Assembly: GCA_030668345.1 (NCBI GenBank) | Contig: DAOUUD010000070.1 | Location: 1-8,378, forward strand | DNA: 8,378 nucleotides | Origin: Candidatus Cloacimonadota bacterium | GTDB lineage: Bacteria > Cloacimonadota > Cloacimonadia > Cloacimonadales > TCS61 | Direction of reading: 5' to 3' | Shown here: in pieces, positions 1 to 6,174 of the stretch | How the letters are laid out: each line of letters starts with the position of its first letter | Numbering within the stretch: the first letter of the stretch is position 1 | Translations under genes and position numbers: made by a program | The notes under the pieces: generated by a model | Told to the model about the DNA's origin: nothing | Databases searched by the model: none | What the model saw: only the letters and a program-made list of their open reading frames with translations

Positions 1-1395
1 AGAAGGTGTTGTATTATTAATTCCTACTTTCCCGTCATTATCCACGTAAACAACATCTGTGGGATCGCCATCTGCTGCATCGAGTGAATGTCCATCACCA
101 CTTATTGCATCAACCCAATCTGTGCCTGTAACTGTACTGGAAAGCACCTGCCCGCTGGCTCCGGCATCTCCTCCACTATCCCGTGTTATTCCAGTTGCCT
201 GGAATTCACCATTAACAACGATTTTATCATTATCGAATTCACCATAGATGAGAGGTGAGGAAGAATCTGAGTTTTCTATATAAAGTTTATTATTTCCTAT
301 TTCATTGTAACCAGCTTTAAACCCAAGAAAAATATTTCCGGATTTATTATGTACTGACGTTCCTACACCTGCCTGGTATCCTATGATCGTATTGTTGGAG
401 CCTTCCTGGTTATAAGCATTTGTCTGATACCCTATTCCTACATTATATTCACCATTAGCATTAAAACAAAGTGCATTCATACCAAAAGCAGTATTATATG
501 ATCCTGTATTGTAAAAAAGTGTGTAAGCTCCATTTGCAGTGTTGTAGCTTCCTGTACTGTTATTACAAATCGCCTGATATCCACTTGCAGTGTTGTATTG
601 TCCACCAATGTTTGTGTAGAGAGCCATATTTCCAACACCAACATTATAATTTTCTATACCATCATCATTTGCACCTGAATCGGAACCGAGGAAAACACTA
701 TAACCTACTGCTTTCCCATCTGTAAGATCATTTATTTCATCTGCTGCATCAACCCAGTCTGTGCCTGTACCTGTGGTGGAAAGCACCTGTCCACTGGTTC
801 CTGCATCTCCTCCACTGTCTTGTGTTATTCCTGTTGCCTGGAAATCTGCATTCACAACAAGGTTACCCGTCATTGTATCACCGGTAATATCTACCCAGTT
901 ATCTGTAGAAGCAGGCATAAAGTAAGAAGAATCATTTCCTTCCAGGTTGTCGGAATCGTTGGCATGAATGGCATAAGGCACGCTTACGATTTGCAGGCGG
1001 GGAGTCATTTCGCCATCACCGTTCACGTTTATGCTCAGCCACCTGTCCGAACCGTCAAAAAGGTTATCACCAAATGTAGTTTCAGAACCCAGCAGTACAT
1101 GTACAAGCCCATCTACGGGAGTAACGCTGAGATGATTCTCTGTCCAGAGTGCAGTACCTCCGGTATCAATACTGTAAATTGCAAATACGATCGATACTGG
1201 ATCGGTTATCGGGTTACTGCTGCCGTCTGTGATCTTTCCCTGGTAGTCTATCAGGTTGGGAACTGAGCGGTTGTCCGTGCCGTTATCCTGGAACCGATTT
1301 CTCCTGGTTTTTGCCACCAGCATTCCACACAGGAAAATGATAATGATTATCGAGATCACTTTCCTTGAACTGATAAAATTAAAAAAACTTTTCAC
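1..1395 (-). CDS. Secreted trimeric-fibre/adhesin-like protein with YadA-head-type repeats (3' end outside window)
   Basis: An uninterrupted 465-codon frame starts at a GTG (1395-1393), five bases after an AAAGGAGG ribosome site (1401-1408); no ATG exists near the start. Residues 1-28 form a basic then hydrophobic export signal or anchor (VISIIIIIFLCGMLVA). Residues about 45-145 form an N-terminal domain (LIDYQGKITD, GGTALWTE, MTPR at 130, VPYAIHA at 139-145) that I recall at the front of many secreted tail-fibre/endosialidase-chaperone proteins of FCB bacteria. A stalk motif GDTMTGNL follows. Residues 250-345 hold six repeats of 16-17 residues (YNVGVG, YNTASG, YNTANG, YNTAFG, YNVGIG, NNTIIG), the pattern of YadA-type left-handed beta-roll heads. 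A 33-residue segment is duplicated at 185-217 and 398-430. The visible end (GKVGINNTTPS) often precedes an S74 intramolecular chaperone, which would lie beyond position 1. It probably forms a surface fibre. It is likely co-transcribed with the receiver-like gene 26 bp upstream. Confidence 0.85.
   Translation of the reverse strand, partial: MKSFFNFISSRKVISIIIIIFLCGMLVAKTRRNRFQDNGTDNRSVPNLIDYQGKITDGSSNPITDPVSIVFAIYSIDTGGTALWTENHLSVTPVDGLVHVLLGSETTFGDNLFDGSDRWLSINVNGDGEMTPRLQIVSVPYAIHANDSDNLEGNDSSYFMPASTDNWVDITGDTMTGNLVVNADFQATGITQDSGGDAGTSGQVLSTTGTGTDWVDAADEINDLTDGKAVGYSVFLGSDSGANDDGIENYNVGVGNMALYTNIGGQYNTASGYQAICNNSTGSYNTANGAYTLFYNTGSYNTAFGMNALCFNANGEYNVGIGYQTNAYNQEGSNNTIIGYQAGVGTSVHNKSGNIFLGFKAGYNEIGNNKLYIENSDSSSPLIYGEFDNDKIVVNGEFQATGITRDSGGDAGASGQVLSSTVTGTDWVDAISGDGHSLDAADGDPTDVVYVDNDGKVGINNTTPS
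106..203 (-). repeat. Intragenic direct repeat, copy 2
   Basis: About 98 bp that closely match 745-842, offset by 639 bp (213 codons), so the copies are in frame. It encodes FQATGITRDSGGDAG followed by SGQVLSSTVTGTDWVDA. The differences between copies are scattered substitutions with no indels. Confidence 0.85.
361..648 (-). repeat. Six YadA-head-like 16-17-residue repeats
   Basis: Codons 250-345 of the fibre gene. Repeat starts fall at residues 250, 267, 284, 300, 317 and 334, each with a Y/N-N-[TV]-[AGI]-x-G core. Part of the similarity is visible in DNA: tgcagtgttgta occurs at 535-546 and 586-597, 51 bp apart. Such repeats normally stack as a trimeric beta-roll. Confidence 0.75.
745..842 (-). 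repeat. Intragenic direct repeat, copy 1
   Basis: The partner of 106-203. It encodes FQATGITQDSGGDAG followed by SGQVLSTTGTGTDWVDA. The two copies bracket the YadA-like head repeats, so the fibre appears built as linker, head, linker. Confidence 0.85.
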
Positions 1396-1400
1396 TTTTT

Positions 1401-1408
1401 CCTCCTTT
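1401..1408 (-). promoter_or_regulatory. Strong Shine-Dalgarno deciding a GTG start
   Basis: AAAGGAGG on the minus strand lies five bases before the GTG at 1395. It is the best ribosome site in the window and fixes a start that an ATG-only search would miss. It lies in the 26-bp gap after the stop of the receiver-like gene. Confidence 0.8.
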
Positions 1409-1421
1409 GTTATTCATATTT

Positions 1422-1763
1422 TTAACTTATACTCTGAAAGTACTTATTTATTTCTGCCAGGTTATCCTGATCATGCAGGATGGTATAGTTCCCATCTTTA
1501 ATACTGGATATTACATCTTCCAGGTTTCTTTCGGCAGAAAGAAGCACTTTTATTTTATTGTAATTATGATTTATATAATTAAGCAGAGCAACATCTGAGA
1601 TAGTATTCATTCGCAAAAGAACCATATCTATGGAATTATGATCGAGAATATTTATAGCCTTCAGAGCAGAAGCTGTACTGAAAATATTTGAACATTCTCT
1701 TCCCATGAATTCTTCTAATTCGTTTTGAAGAAACTGATTACAATTAATTAAAAGGATATTCAT
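1422..1763 (-). CDS. Stand-alone degenerate receiver (pseudo-REC) protein
   Basis: A 113-residue protein spanning one response-regulator receiver domain and nothing else. It aligns with the receiver of the NtrC-type regulator upstream: LLINCN against LIVDDE, IDMVLLR against IDIVILD, LLSAERNLEDVISSIKDGN against IITGHGDMDSVIKAMRLGA. The acidic pocket is replaced by N7-C8-N9, the phospho-accepting Asp by Arg51, and the Lys-Pro switch by H97-D98; only the Ser/Thr position (S76) remains. It therefore should not be phosphorylated in the usual way. It may act by protein-protein contact, such as binding a kinase or regulator or as a phosphorylation-independent switch, but no function can be read directly. 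AGGA lies about six bases before the ATG. It follows a sigma-54 promoter and precedes the fibre gene by 26 bp, so the two probably form one transcript. Confidence 0.8.
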   Translation of the reverse strand: MNILLINCNQFLQNELEEFMGRECSNIFSTASALKAINILDHNSIDMVLLRMNTISDVALLNYINHNYNKIKVLLSAERNLEDVISSIKDGNYTILHDQDNLAEINKYFQSIS

Positions 1764-1809
1764 TATTTTCCTGTACTCCCTGCTTCATTTTTGCTCACAG
1801 CCATATTAT

Positions 1810-1826
1810 AGCAAGAGCTGTGCCAG
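1810..1826 (-). promoter_or_regulatory. Sigma-54 (RpoN) -24/-12 promoter
   Basis: The minus strand reads C-TGGCAC-AGCTC-TTGCT, matching the YTGGCAC-N5-TTGCW consensus, with GG (1824-1823) and GC (1812-1811) separated by exactly 10 bases. Transcription should begin near 1799, giving a leader of about 36 bases before the ATG at 1763 and leaving room for its ribosome site. The only sigma-54 activator in the window is encoded directly upstream in the same orientation. Confidence 0.85.
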
Positions 1827-1889
1827 TGTTTTATTATCATGCAATATAGGCAGTTAGCTTTTTATTCGATTTATGCACGGGATGATATT

Positions 1890-1903
1890 GCCCGAATATG
1901 GGC
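1890..1903. promoter_or_regulatory. Dyad GCCC-N6-GGGC, candidate activator site 1
   Basis: GCCCGAATATGGGC on the plus strand. Its centre lies about 97 bp upstream of the predicted sigma-54 start, within the normal enhancer range. It shares form and arm sequence with 2001-2014. A second CGGG at 1878-1881 could pair with CCCG at 1891-1894. That it binds the NtrC-type regulator is inference. Confidence 0.45.
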
Positions 1904-2000
1904 TAAAGTTTGGAAATAAAAAATTACAGATATGTGGATAAGCTGATTATATGAGAAGTTACAGAGATAGAAATGGCAAAGTAACAAAATAGTACATTTT

Positions 2001-2014
2001 GCCCGGAATCGGGC
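2001..2014. promoter_or_regulatory. Dyad GCCC-N6-GGGC, candidate activator site 2
   Basis: GCCCGGAATCGGGC on the plus strand, 14 bases like site 1 and identical to it at the GCCCG and GGGC ends. Its centre is about 208 bp upstream of the predicted start. It could equally be a member of the hairpin array that begins 28 bp further on. Confidence 0.4.
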
Positions 2015-2041
2015 GGGTGTTGATTGGTTGTGATTTATTTC

Positions 2042-2148
2042 GCACCTACGGCGCTTGATTTGGCAGTTCTCTATTTATCACAGGGCTTACGCCCTGCGTT
2101 ATTAATATTACGCTCCGATGGAGCTTGATTATTCAACCCCTTTGGGGT
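2042..2148. repeat. Array of four short GC-rich palindromes (REP-like)
   Basis: Four compact hairpins stand out from AT-rich spacers: GCACC-TAC-GGCGC (2042-2054; the mismatch becomes G·U in minus-strand RNA), CAGGGC-TTAC-GCCCTG (2081-2096), GCTCC-GAT-GGAGC (2112-2124) and ACCCC-TTT-GGGGT (2136-2148). Arms are 5-6 bp and loops 3-4 bases. The arms differ, so this is not a simple tandem repeat, and there are no constant repeat/spacer lengths as in CRISPR. I recall similar arrays between genes in FCB genomes, but that cannot be checked here. No transposase gene is present. Confidence 0.6.
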
Positions 2149-2160
2149 AGTGTAGAGCAA

Positions 2161-2243
2161 AAAAAGATTTCTACCGTTTAGTTCCTTCTCTTAGCTAAAA
2201 AGAAGTTCTAATTTATACAAAACTTCGACTTGGAAATCTTTTT
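2161..2243 (-). other. Candidate structured RNA element / terminator-like three-way junction
   Basis: A perfect 11-bp inverted repeat (2161-2171 with 2233-2243, AAAAAGATTTC/GAAATCTTTTT) encloses two further perfect stems: 2177-2181 with 2195-2199 (TTTAG/CTAAA) and 2202-2207 with 2221-2226 (GAAGTT/AACTTC). Minus-strand RNA could fold into a three-way junction whose last arm ends in seven U residues (2165-2159). It might be the distal terminator of the two-component operon or an independent RNA element. The stems are AT-rich, so confidence is modest. Confidence 0.35.
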
Positions 2244-2250
2244 ACCGATT

Positions 2251-2273
2251 GGTTCGGATTACAAATCCAAACC
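2251..2273. repeat. Inverted repeat between genes
   Basis: GGTT-C-GGATT-ACA-AATCC-A-AACC: stems of four and five base pairs separated by one mismatch, with a three-base loop. It lies about 30 bp after the regulator's stop and lacks a U tract, so it is probably a REP-like palindrome and not a classical terminator. Confidence 0.4.
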
Positions 2274-2274
2274 A

Positions 2275-2300
2275 GCGAAGATCTATGACCCTTCGCAAGG
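2275..2300 (-). other. Two overlapping, mutually exclusive hairpins after the regulator stop
   Basis: Directly after the TAA at 2303-2305, the minus strand can form either CCTT-GCG-AAGG (2300-2290) or the longer GCGAAG-N10-CTTCGC (2296-2275). The two share the GCGAAG bases and cannot coexist. Neither is followed by a U run. A decayed relative of the first, AACTTCCGAAGGTT, lies at 6091-6104 upstream of the kinase gene. Confidence 0.35.
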
Positions 2301-2302
2301 TT

Positions 2303-3658
2303 TTACAATCTATATTTCTCTATTCTTCTATCCAAAGCCTGGCGTGTAATATTCAGCAGTTCAGCTGCTTTGGTTTTGTTGAACCTGGTTTTTTGTAAGG
2401 CTTTTTCAATTATATTTTTTTCGATGTTATGCAGGTTATAACTTTCTTTAATTTCCGGGGGATATTCTTCATCTGTAAAACCAAAATGGTCGGCAGCAAG
2501 TTTGTTTCCATCACAGAGTATAACAGCTTTTTCTATCATATTCTTTAATTCGCGGATATTGCCGGGAAAATCGTAACCCATCAGTTTTTCTAAAGCGTTC
2601 TTATTAATTCCTTTTATATTCTTCTTCAAATTAACGGAAAAAAATTCTATAAAATGATCGACCAGCAAGGGAATATCTTCGATGCGTTCCCTGAGCGGCG
2701 GAATGTGAATTTCAAAAGAGCTGAGCCTGTGATACAGATCGGAGCGAAGTATATTATTCGTAATTAGTTTTTTCGCATCCTTATTAGTAGCAGCAATAAT
2801 TCTCACATCTACAGGAATTTCTATATGCGAACCTACTTTTCTTATCATTTTTTCTTCCAATACCCGCAGGAATTTTGATTGTTGAGCAGCAGGCATATCT
2901 CCAATTTCATCCAGGAAGAGGGTTCCTTTTGAAGCTATTTCGAACCATCCTTTTTTATCTTCATTTGCTCCTGTGAAAGCCCCTTTTTTATGACCAAAAA
3001 AACTACTTTCAAATAAATTCTCCGGTACAGCAGAACAATTCACTGCATAAAAATAATGATCTTTTCTATCGCTGAGGGAATGAATTCCCCTGGCAATAAG
3101 TTCTTTTCCTGTACCGCTTTCCCCGGTTATCAATACAGATGTATTCCCTGCTTTTGCAACTTTTGCCATCAAATTTAAAACATTCTTTTTCTCTTTACTT
3201 TTACCGATGATATTATTGCCGAATTTTTCCTTGAGTTCTTTAGAAACCAGCGAATAATTCATTTCAATTTCATTCAATTTTTTCTGTAGATAGATAAACT
3301 TTTTTGTTCTTTCTATGGCATTTTGCACTTCGATAAGCCGGAACGGTTTTGTAAAAAAATCAATGGCACCTAATCTCATTGCTTTTATCACGCTGTCCAT
3401 ATCGCCATGACCTGTTATTATTATTACTTCGATTTCAGGATGGAGCTTCTTGATTTCTTTAAGAACATCAAGTCCATTCATTTCGGGTAACCTTAAATCC
3501 AGGATAACAATATCTATTTTATTTTTTTTTAGGATATCAAATGCCCGGGAAGGCAGTTCAGCACTAAATATTTTCATTTTACTGTTAGAAAAGAATTCCT
3601 CTATATTTTCCCTGTAAGCCTTTTCATCATCCACTATCAATAAATTCAATTCGTTCAT
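2303..3658 (-). CDS. NtrC-family sigma-54-dependent response regulator
   Basis: A 451-residue cytoplasmic transcription activator of usual family length. The receiver (about 5-120) has D10-D11, phospho-acceptor D54 (VILD), T82 and K104-P105. After a helical linker, the AAA+ domain (about 150-385) shows Walker A GESGTGKE (179-186), the sigma-54 contact loop GAFTGA (226-231), Walker B TLFLDE (246-251) and an arginine-finger stretch RSDLYHRL (305-312). The C-terminal Fis-type helix-turn-helix covers about 413-449 (NKTKAAELLNITRQALDRR). All residues for phosphorylation, ATP hydrolysis and sigma-54 contact are present, so it should be active. Its ATG overlaps the kinase stop (ATGA, 3658-3655), which marks the two as a cognate pair. 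A sigma-54 promoter lies about 480 bp downstream in front of the next genes, its likely target. I do not assign a specific name such as ntrC, zraR or atoC. Confidence 0.95.
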   Translation of the reverse strand: MNELNLLIVDDEKAYRENIEEFFSNSKMKIFSAELPSRAFDILKKNKIDIVILDLRLPEMNGLDVLKEIKKLHPEIEVIIITGHGDMDSVIKAMRLGAIDFFTKPFRLIEVQNAIERTKKFIYLQKKLNEIEMNYSLVSKELKEKFGNNIIGKSKEKKNVLNLMAKVAKAGNTSVLITGESGTGKELIARGIHSLSDRKDHYFYAVNCSAVPENLFESSFFGHKKGAFTGANEDKKGWFEIASKGTLFLDEIGDMPAAQQSKFLRVLEEKMIRKVGSHIEIPVDVRIIAATNKDAKKLITNNILRSDLYHRLSSFEIHIPPLRERIEDIPLLVDHFIEFFSVNLKKNIKGINKNALEKLMGYDFPGNIRELKNMIEKAVILCDGNKLAADHFGFTDEEYPPEIKESYNLHNIEKNIIEKALQKTRFNKTKAAELLNITRQALDRRIEKYRL

Positions 3659-6048
3659 TGTTTACTCTCCTTTTCAAAGGATCCGGGAAGAATGACTTTC
3701 ATAACTGTATATTCATCCTGGCTGCTCTCTGCAATGATATCACCTTTCATTTCTGTGAGGATGCCGTATATTATGGAAAGACCCAGGCCTGTACCTTTAT
3801 CTGCATCCTTGGTTGTAAAGAAAGGATCAAAGATTTTCTCAAGATTTTCTTTGGAAATGCCTATTCCGTTATCTTTAATTTCGATAAATACTTTCTTTCT
3901 TTTACTGTAGGTTTTCAGGTTTATTTTTTTATCATAATCAAGTTTACCTGAAGCTTTTTCTTCCACAGCATCTTTGGCATTATTAAGAAGATTCAGCACA
4001 ACCTGTTCAAGTTTGAATTTATTCCCCAAAGTGAAACCCGTTGTTTCATCAAGTTCAAGACTCAGGTCGATATTATGATTTCTATACTGCGTTTGCACCA
4101 TGGAAACCGCATCTCTGATGGTCTGATTTACATCGATCTTTTCGAAAATAACTGATTGTTGATCACGGGAAAATATGCGGATGTGTTCGATTATCCTGCG
4201 AATCCTTTCGATGTGTTCGAATAGGGAATTGCACTTTTTATTTAAGTATTTGTTATCAAGCTGGTTAGAGTTCATTTTCTGTAGAATATTGTCCAGACTC
4301 ATGGAAATCCCGCCAAGAGGCTGGTTGATCTCGTGTGCAATTCCGGCAGCAAGTTTTCCCAGTGATTCTAACTTTGATTTCTGGATAAGGAGCTGCTGCT
4401 GCTTTTTATGTTTGTCCAGTTCTTCCTTAACTCTTTTCTCAAGTGTTCTATTCAATTCTTTTATTTCTTTTTCAATTCTTTTTCGTTCCTCGATCTCTTT
4501 CTTTCTTAGCCGGGATTGATGGGAAATAAGCATTATCAGAATTACAGTTATTAGAATGGCAAGAATTGAAGAATATATAATAATATTCTGTTGGGATATT
4601 TTCAGTTCTCCAAGTTTTTTTTCACTATTTAAAAGTTCTATTTCCTGTTCTTTTTCCCCTGTTTCATATTTCACCTGCATCTCTGCAATTCGTTTGCTGC
4701 TCTCTTCATTGTACATTTTATCTTTGAGTTTTGAATGAAGCCTGTGATAACTTAGAGCTTCTTGATAATTTTTCCTATTTAAATAAAGCTCATACAAATT
4801 TATATAAATTTCTTTCAGCAAATCATCGGATTCAATTTCTTTTGCCAATTTTAATGCATGTTTCAAGTAATATTCCGATTTTTGTAAATCTCCCTTTAGT
4901 TGGTAAACATGCCCGATATTGGCTTCCGAACTGGCAATACTGAATTTATCTTTTGTTCCCTTTTTTAAAGCAAGTGCTTCTAATTGATATTTCAGGGATT
5001 TATCAAAATTTTCCAGGTTGCGATAAACATTCCCGATATTGTTCATGGAAATAGATATTCCTTTTTTATCGTTCAATCGCTTCCTGATTTCCAATGTCTG
5101 CATGTGATATTCCAGAGCTGCTTCATATTCGTTTTCCAGGTTATAAAAAACACCAATGTTATTCAAGGTCTGAGTATAGCCATTCATATCCTCGATCTCT
5201 TTGTAAATATCTGCTGCTTGGATCAGGATGTCTATGGCTTTATCACTTTGTTTTAGTTTGTGATATGTGTTCCCGATATTATTTAAAAGGTTGGCGATCT
5301 GCTTTTTATCTCCGATCTCTTCTTTTATTTTAAGGGATTGAAGATAATGATTTAAAGCACTTTCATAATCTCCAATTCTTATGTAAATATTTCCAGTATT
5401 ATTCAGAGCAACAGACGCTGTGATAAGATTATTATCTTTTTTAAAGAATTCCGTTGATCTCTTATAAAATTTCAACGCCAATGCATAGTTGTTCAGATAC
5501 CAGTGAGTCATGCCGAGACAATTTGAAAAATAAGCAATATCGTTAATATTTTTATTTTTCTCACTTATCTGCAGTGCCCTCTGAAAATATGGAATTGCTT
5601 TATTGTTTTCTTCCAAGTAAACATAAATGTAACCCAGCTTACTCAAAGTTTTAGTCAGATGTTCTTCATCCTTATACTTTTCATCGATAGATAATGCTTG
5701 AAGATAGTACACTAATGCTGTTTCATATTCCTTTGATATCTTGTATGCATTACCGATATTGTTTAATGCAATTGCTTCCTGCCGGTGATCTTTCCGTTCT
5801 CTTGCTTCCTTGAACGCACGCTGTCCGTATTCGATACTTTTATCCTGTGAGATGTCCCTGTATTCCAGGGAAAGTTCGTTCAGAATTTCAGGTTTTCTTT
5901 TGGAAGATGCTTTTTCGAGAATAGTCTCCAGGCTGTCTATCCGGGAACTTGAAAAAAGATTAAAATAAAAAAGAAAAAACAGTAAGCTTATCAATACCTT
6001 TTTCAAATGGACTCCATTAACTTTCATTCCATTTTGAAATAACAACAT
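3655..6048 (-). CDS. TPR-repeat periplasmic-sensor histidine kinase
   Basis: Up to 797 residues. A hydrophobic export signal (VLISLLFFLFYFNLF, 18-32) precedes nine TPR units at an exact 40-residue period (LNNIGNAY-type motifs at about 95, 135, 175, 215, 255, 295, 335, 375 and 415). A membrane helix at 488-508 follows, then a charged coiled coil (512-560), HisKA with H572 (AAGIAHEINQPLGG) and HATPase_c with the N box (N690), G1 DNGIGIS (727-733), F box DPFFTTK (741-747) and G2 GTGLGLS (752-758). The TPR array is therefore probably periplasmic and the kinase cytoplasmic. Its signal is unknown; TPRs usually bind peptides or proteins. The start is uncertain: the coordinates give the longest ATG frame, but TTG at 6006-6004 (codon 15) has GGAG five bases upstream and would give a clean signal peptide starting MKKVLISLLFF. 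The last four bases overlap the regulator gene. Confidence 0.93.
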   Translation of the reverse strand: MLLFQNGMKVNGVHLKKVLISLLFFLFYFNLFSSSRIDSLETILEKASSKRKPEILNELSLEYRDISQDKSIEYGQRAFKEARERKDHRQEAIALNNIGNAYKISKEYETALVYYLQALSIDEKYKDEEHLTKTLSKLGYIYVYLEENNKAIPYFQRALQISEKNKNINDIAYFSNCLGMTHWYLNNYALALKFYKRSTEFFKKDNNLITASVALNNTGNIYIRIGDYESALNHYLQSLKIKEEIGDKKQIANLLNNIGNTYHKLKQSDKAIDILIQAADIYKEIEDMNGYTQTLNNIGVFYNLENEYEAALEYHMQTLEIRKRLNDKKGISISMNNIGNVYRNLENFDKSLKYQLEALALKKGTKDKFSIASSEANIGHVYQLKGDLQKSEYYLKHALKLAKEIESDDLLKEIYINLYELYLNRKNYQEALSYHRLHSKLKDKMYNEESSKRIAEMQVKYETGEKEQEIELLNSEKKLGELKISQQNIIIYSSILAILITVILIMLISHQSRLRKKEIEERKRIEKEIKELNRTLEKRVKEELDKHKKQQQLLIQKSKLESLGKLAAGIAHEINQPLGGISMSLDNILQKMNSNQLDNKYLNKKCNSLFEHIERIRRIIEHIRIFSRDQQSVIFEKIDVNQTIRDAVSMVQTQYRNHNIDLSLELDETTGFTLGNKFKLEQVVLNLLNNAKDAVEEKASGKLDYDKKINLKTYSKRKKVFIEIKDNGIGISKENLEKIFDPFFTTKDADKGTGLGLSIIYGILTEMKGDIIAESSQDEYTVMKVILPGSFEKESKQ

Positions 6049-6057
6049 TATTGATCG

Positions 6058-6063
6058 ATTATA
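6058..6063 (-). promoter_or_regulatory. Possible -10 element for the two-component operon
   Basis: TATAAT on the minus strand. Transcription from it would start near 6050, almost on the ATG at 6048 but about 44 bases before the alternative TTG start at 6006, so it favours the TTG. No convincing -35 lies 16-18 bases upstream. Confidence 0.3.
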
Positions 6064-6114
6064 TACAATTTGATGTCAAGGGTTTTATCAAACTTCCGAA
6101 GGTTTTCTGATCTG

Positions 6115-6152
6115 AAAAAAAAAGACCGGATCGAGAGATGAACCGTCCAACA
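6115..6152 (-). terminator. Possible intrinsic terminator of the surface-protein operon
   Basis: On the minus strand an imperfect stem (GAC/GTC, GG/CC and ATC/GAT, interrupted by bulges) is followed at once by nine U residues (6123-6115). It falls about 25 bp after the stop of the sorting-domain fragment and before the kinase gene, where the upstream operon should end. The stem is weak. Confidence 0.4.
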
Positions 6153-6174
6153 TGATTTATAATTTTTTTAATTC

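Noticed and set aside
820..1266. A 148-codon open frame on the plus strand
   Set aside because: It lies antisense to the fibre gene, whose minus-strand frame has a signal sequence, recognisable domains and a strong ribosome site; the plus-strand protein shows no domain pattern and is Cys/His-rich in a random way.
1890..2148. CRISPR array
   Set aside because: The palindromes differ in sequence, their spacing is irregular (24-39 bp within the array) and no cas genes are present.
4175..4519. A Ser/Leu-rich open frame on the plus strand
   Set aside because: It is the antisense of the kinase coiled coil and HisKA region; the low-complexity composition is what antisense of Lys/Glu-rich helices gives.
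6058..6079. TTGACA (6079-6074) and TATAAT (6063-6058) as a full sigma-70 promoter
   Set aside because: The hexamers are only 10 bases apart; a sigma-70 promoter needs about 16-18, so only the -10 is kept as a weak candidate.
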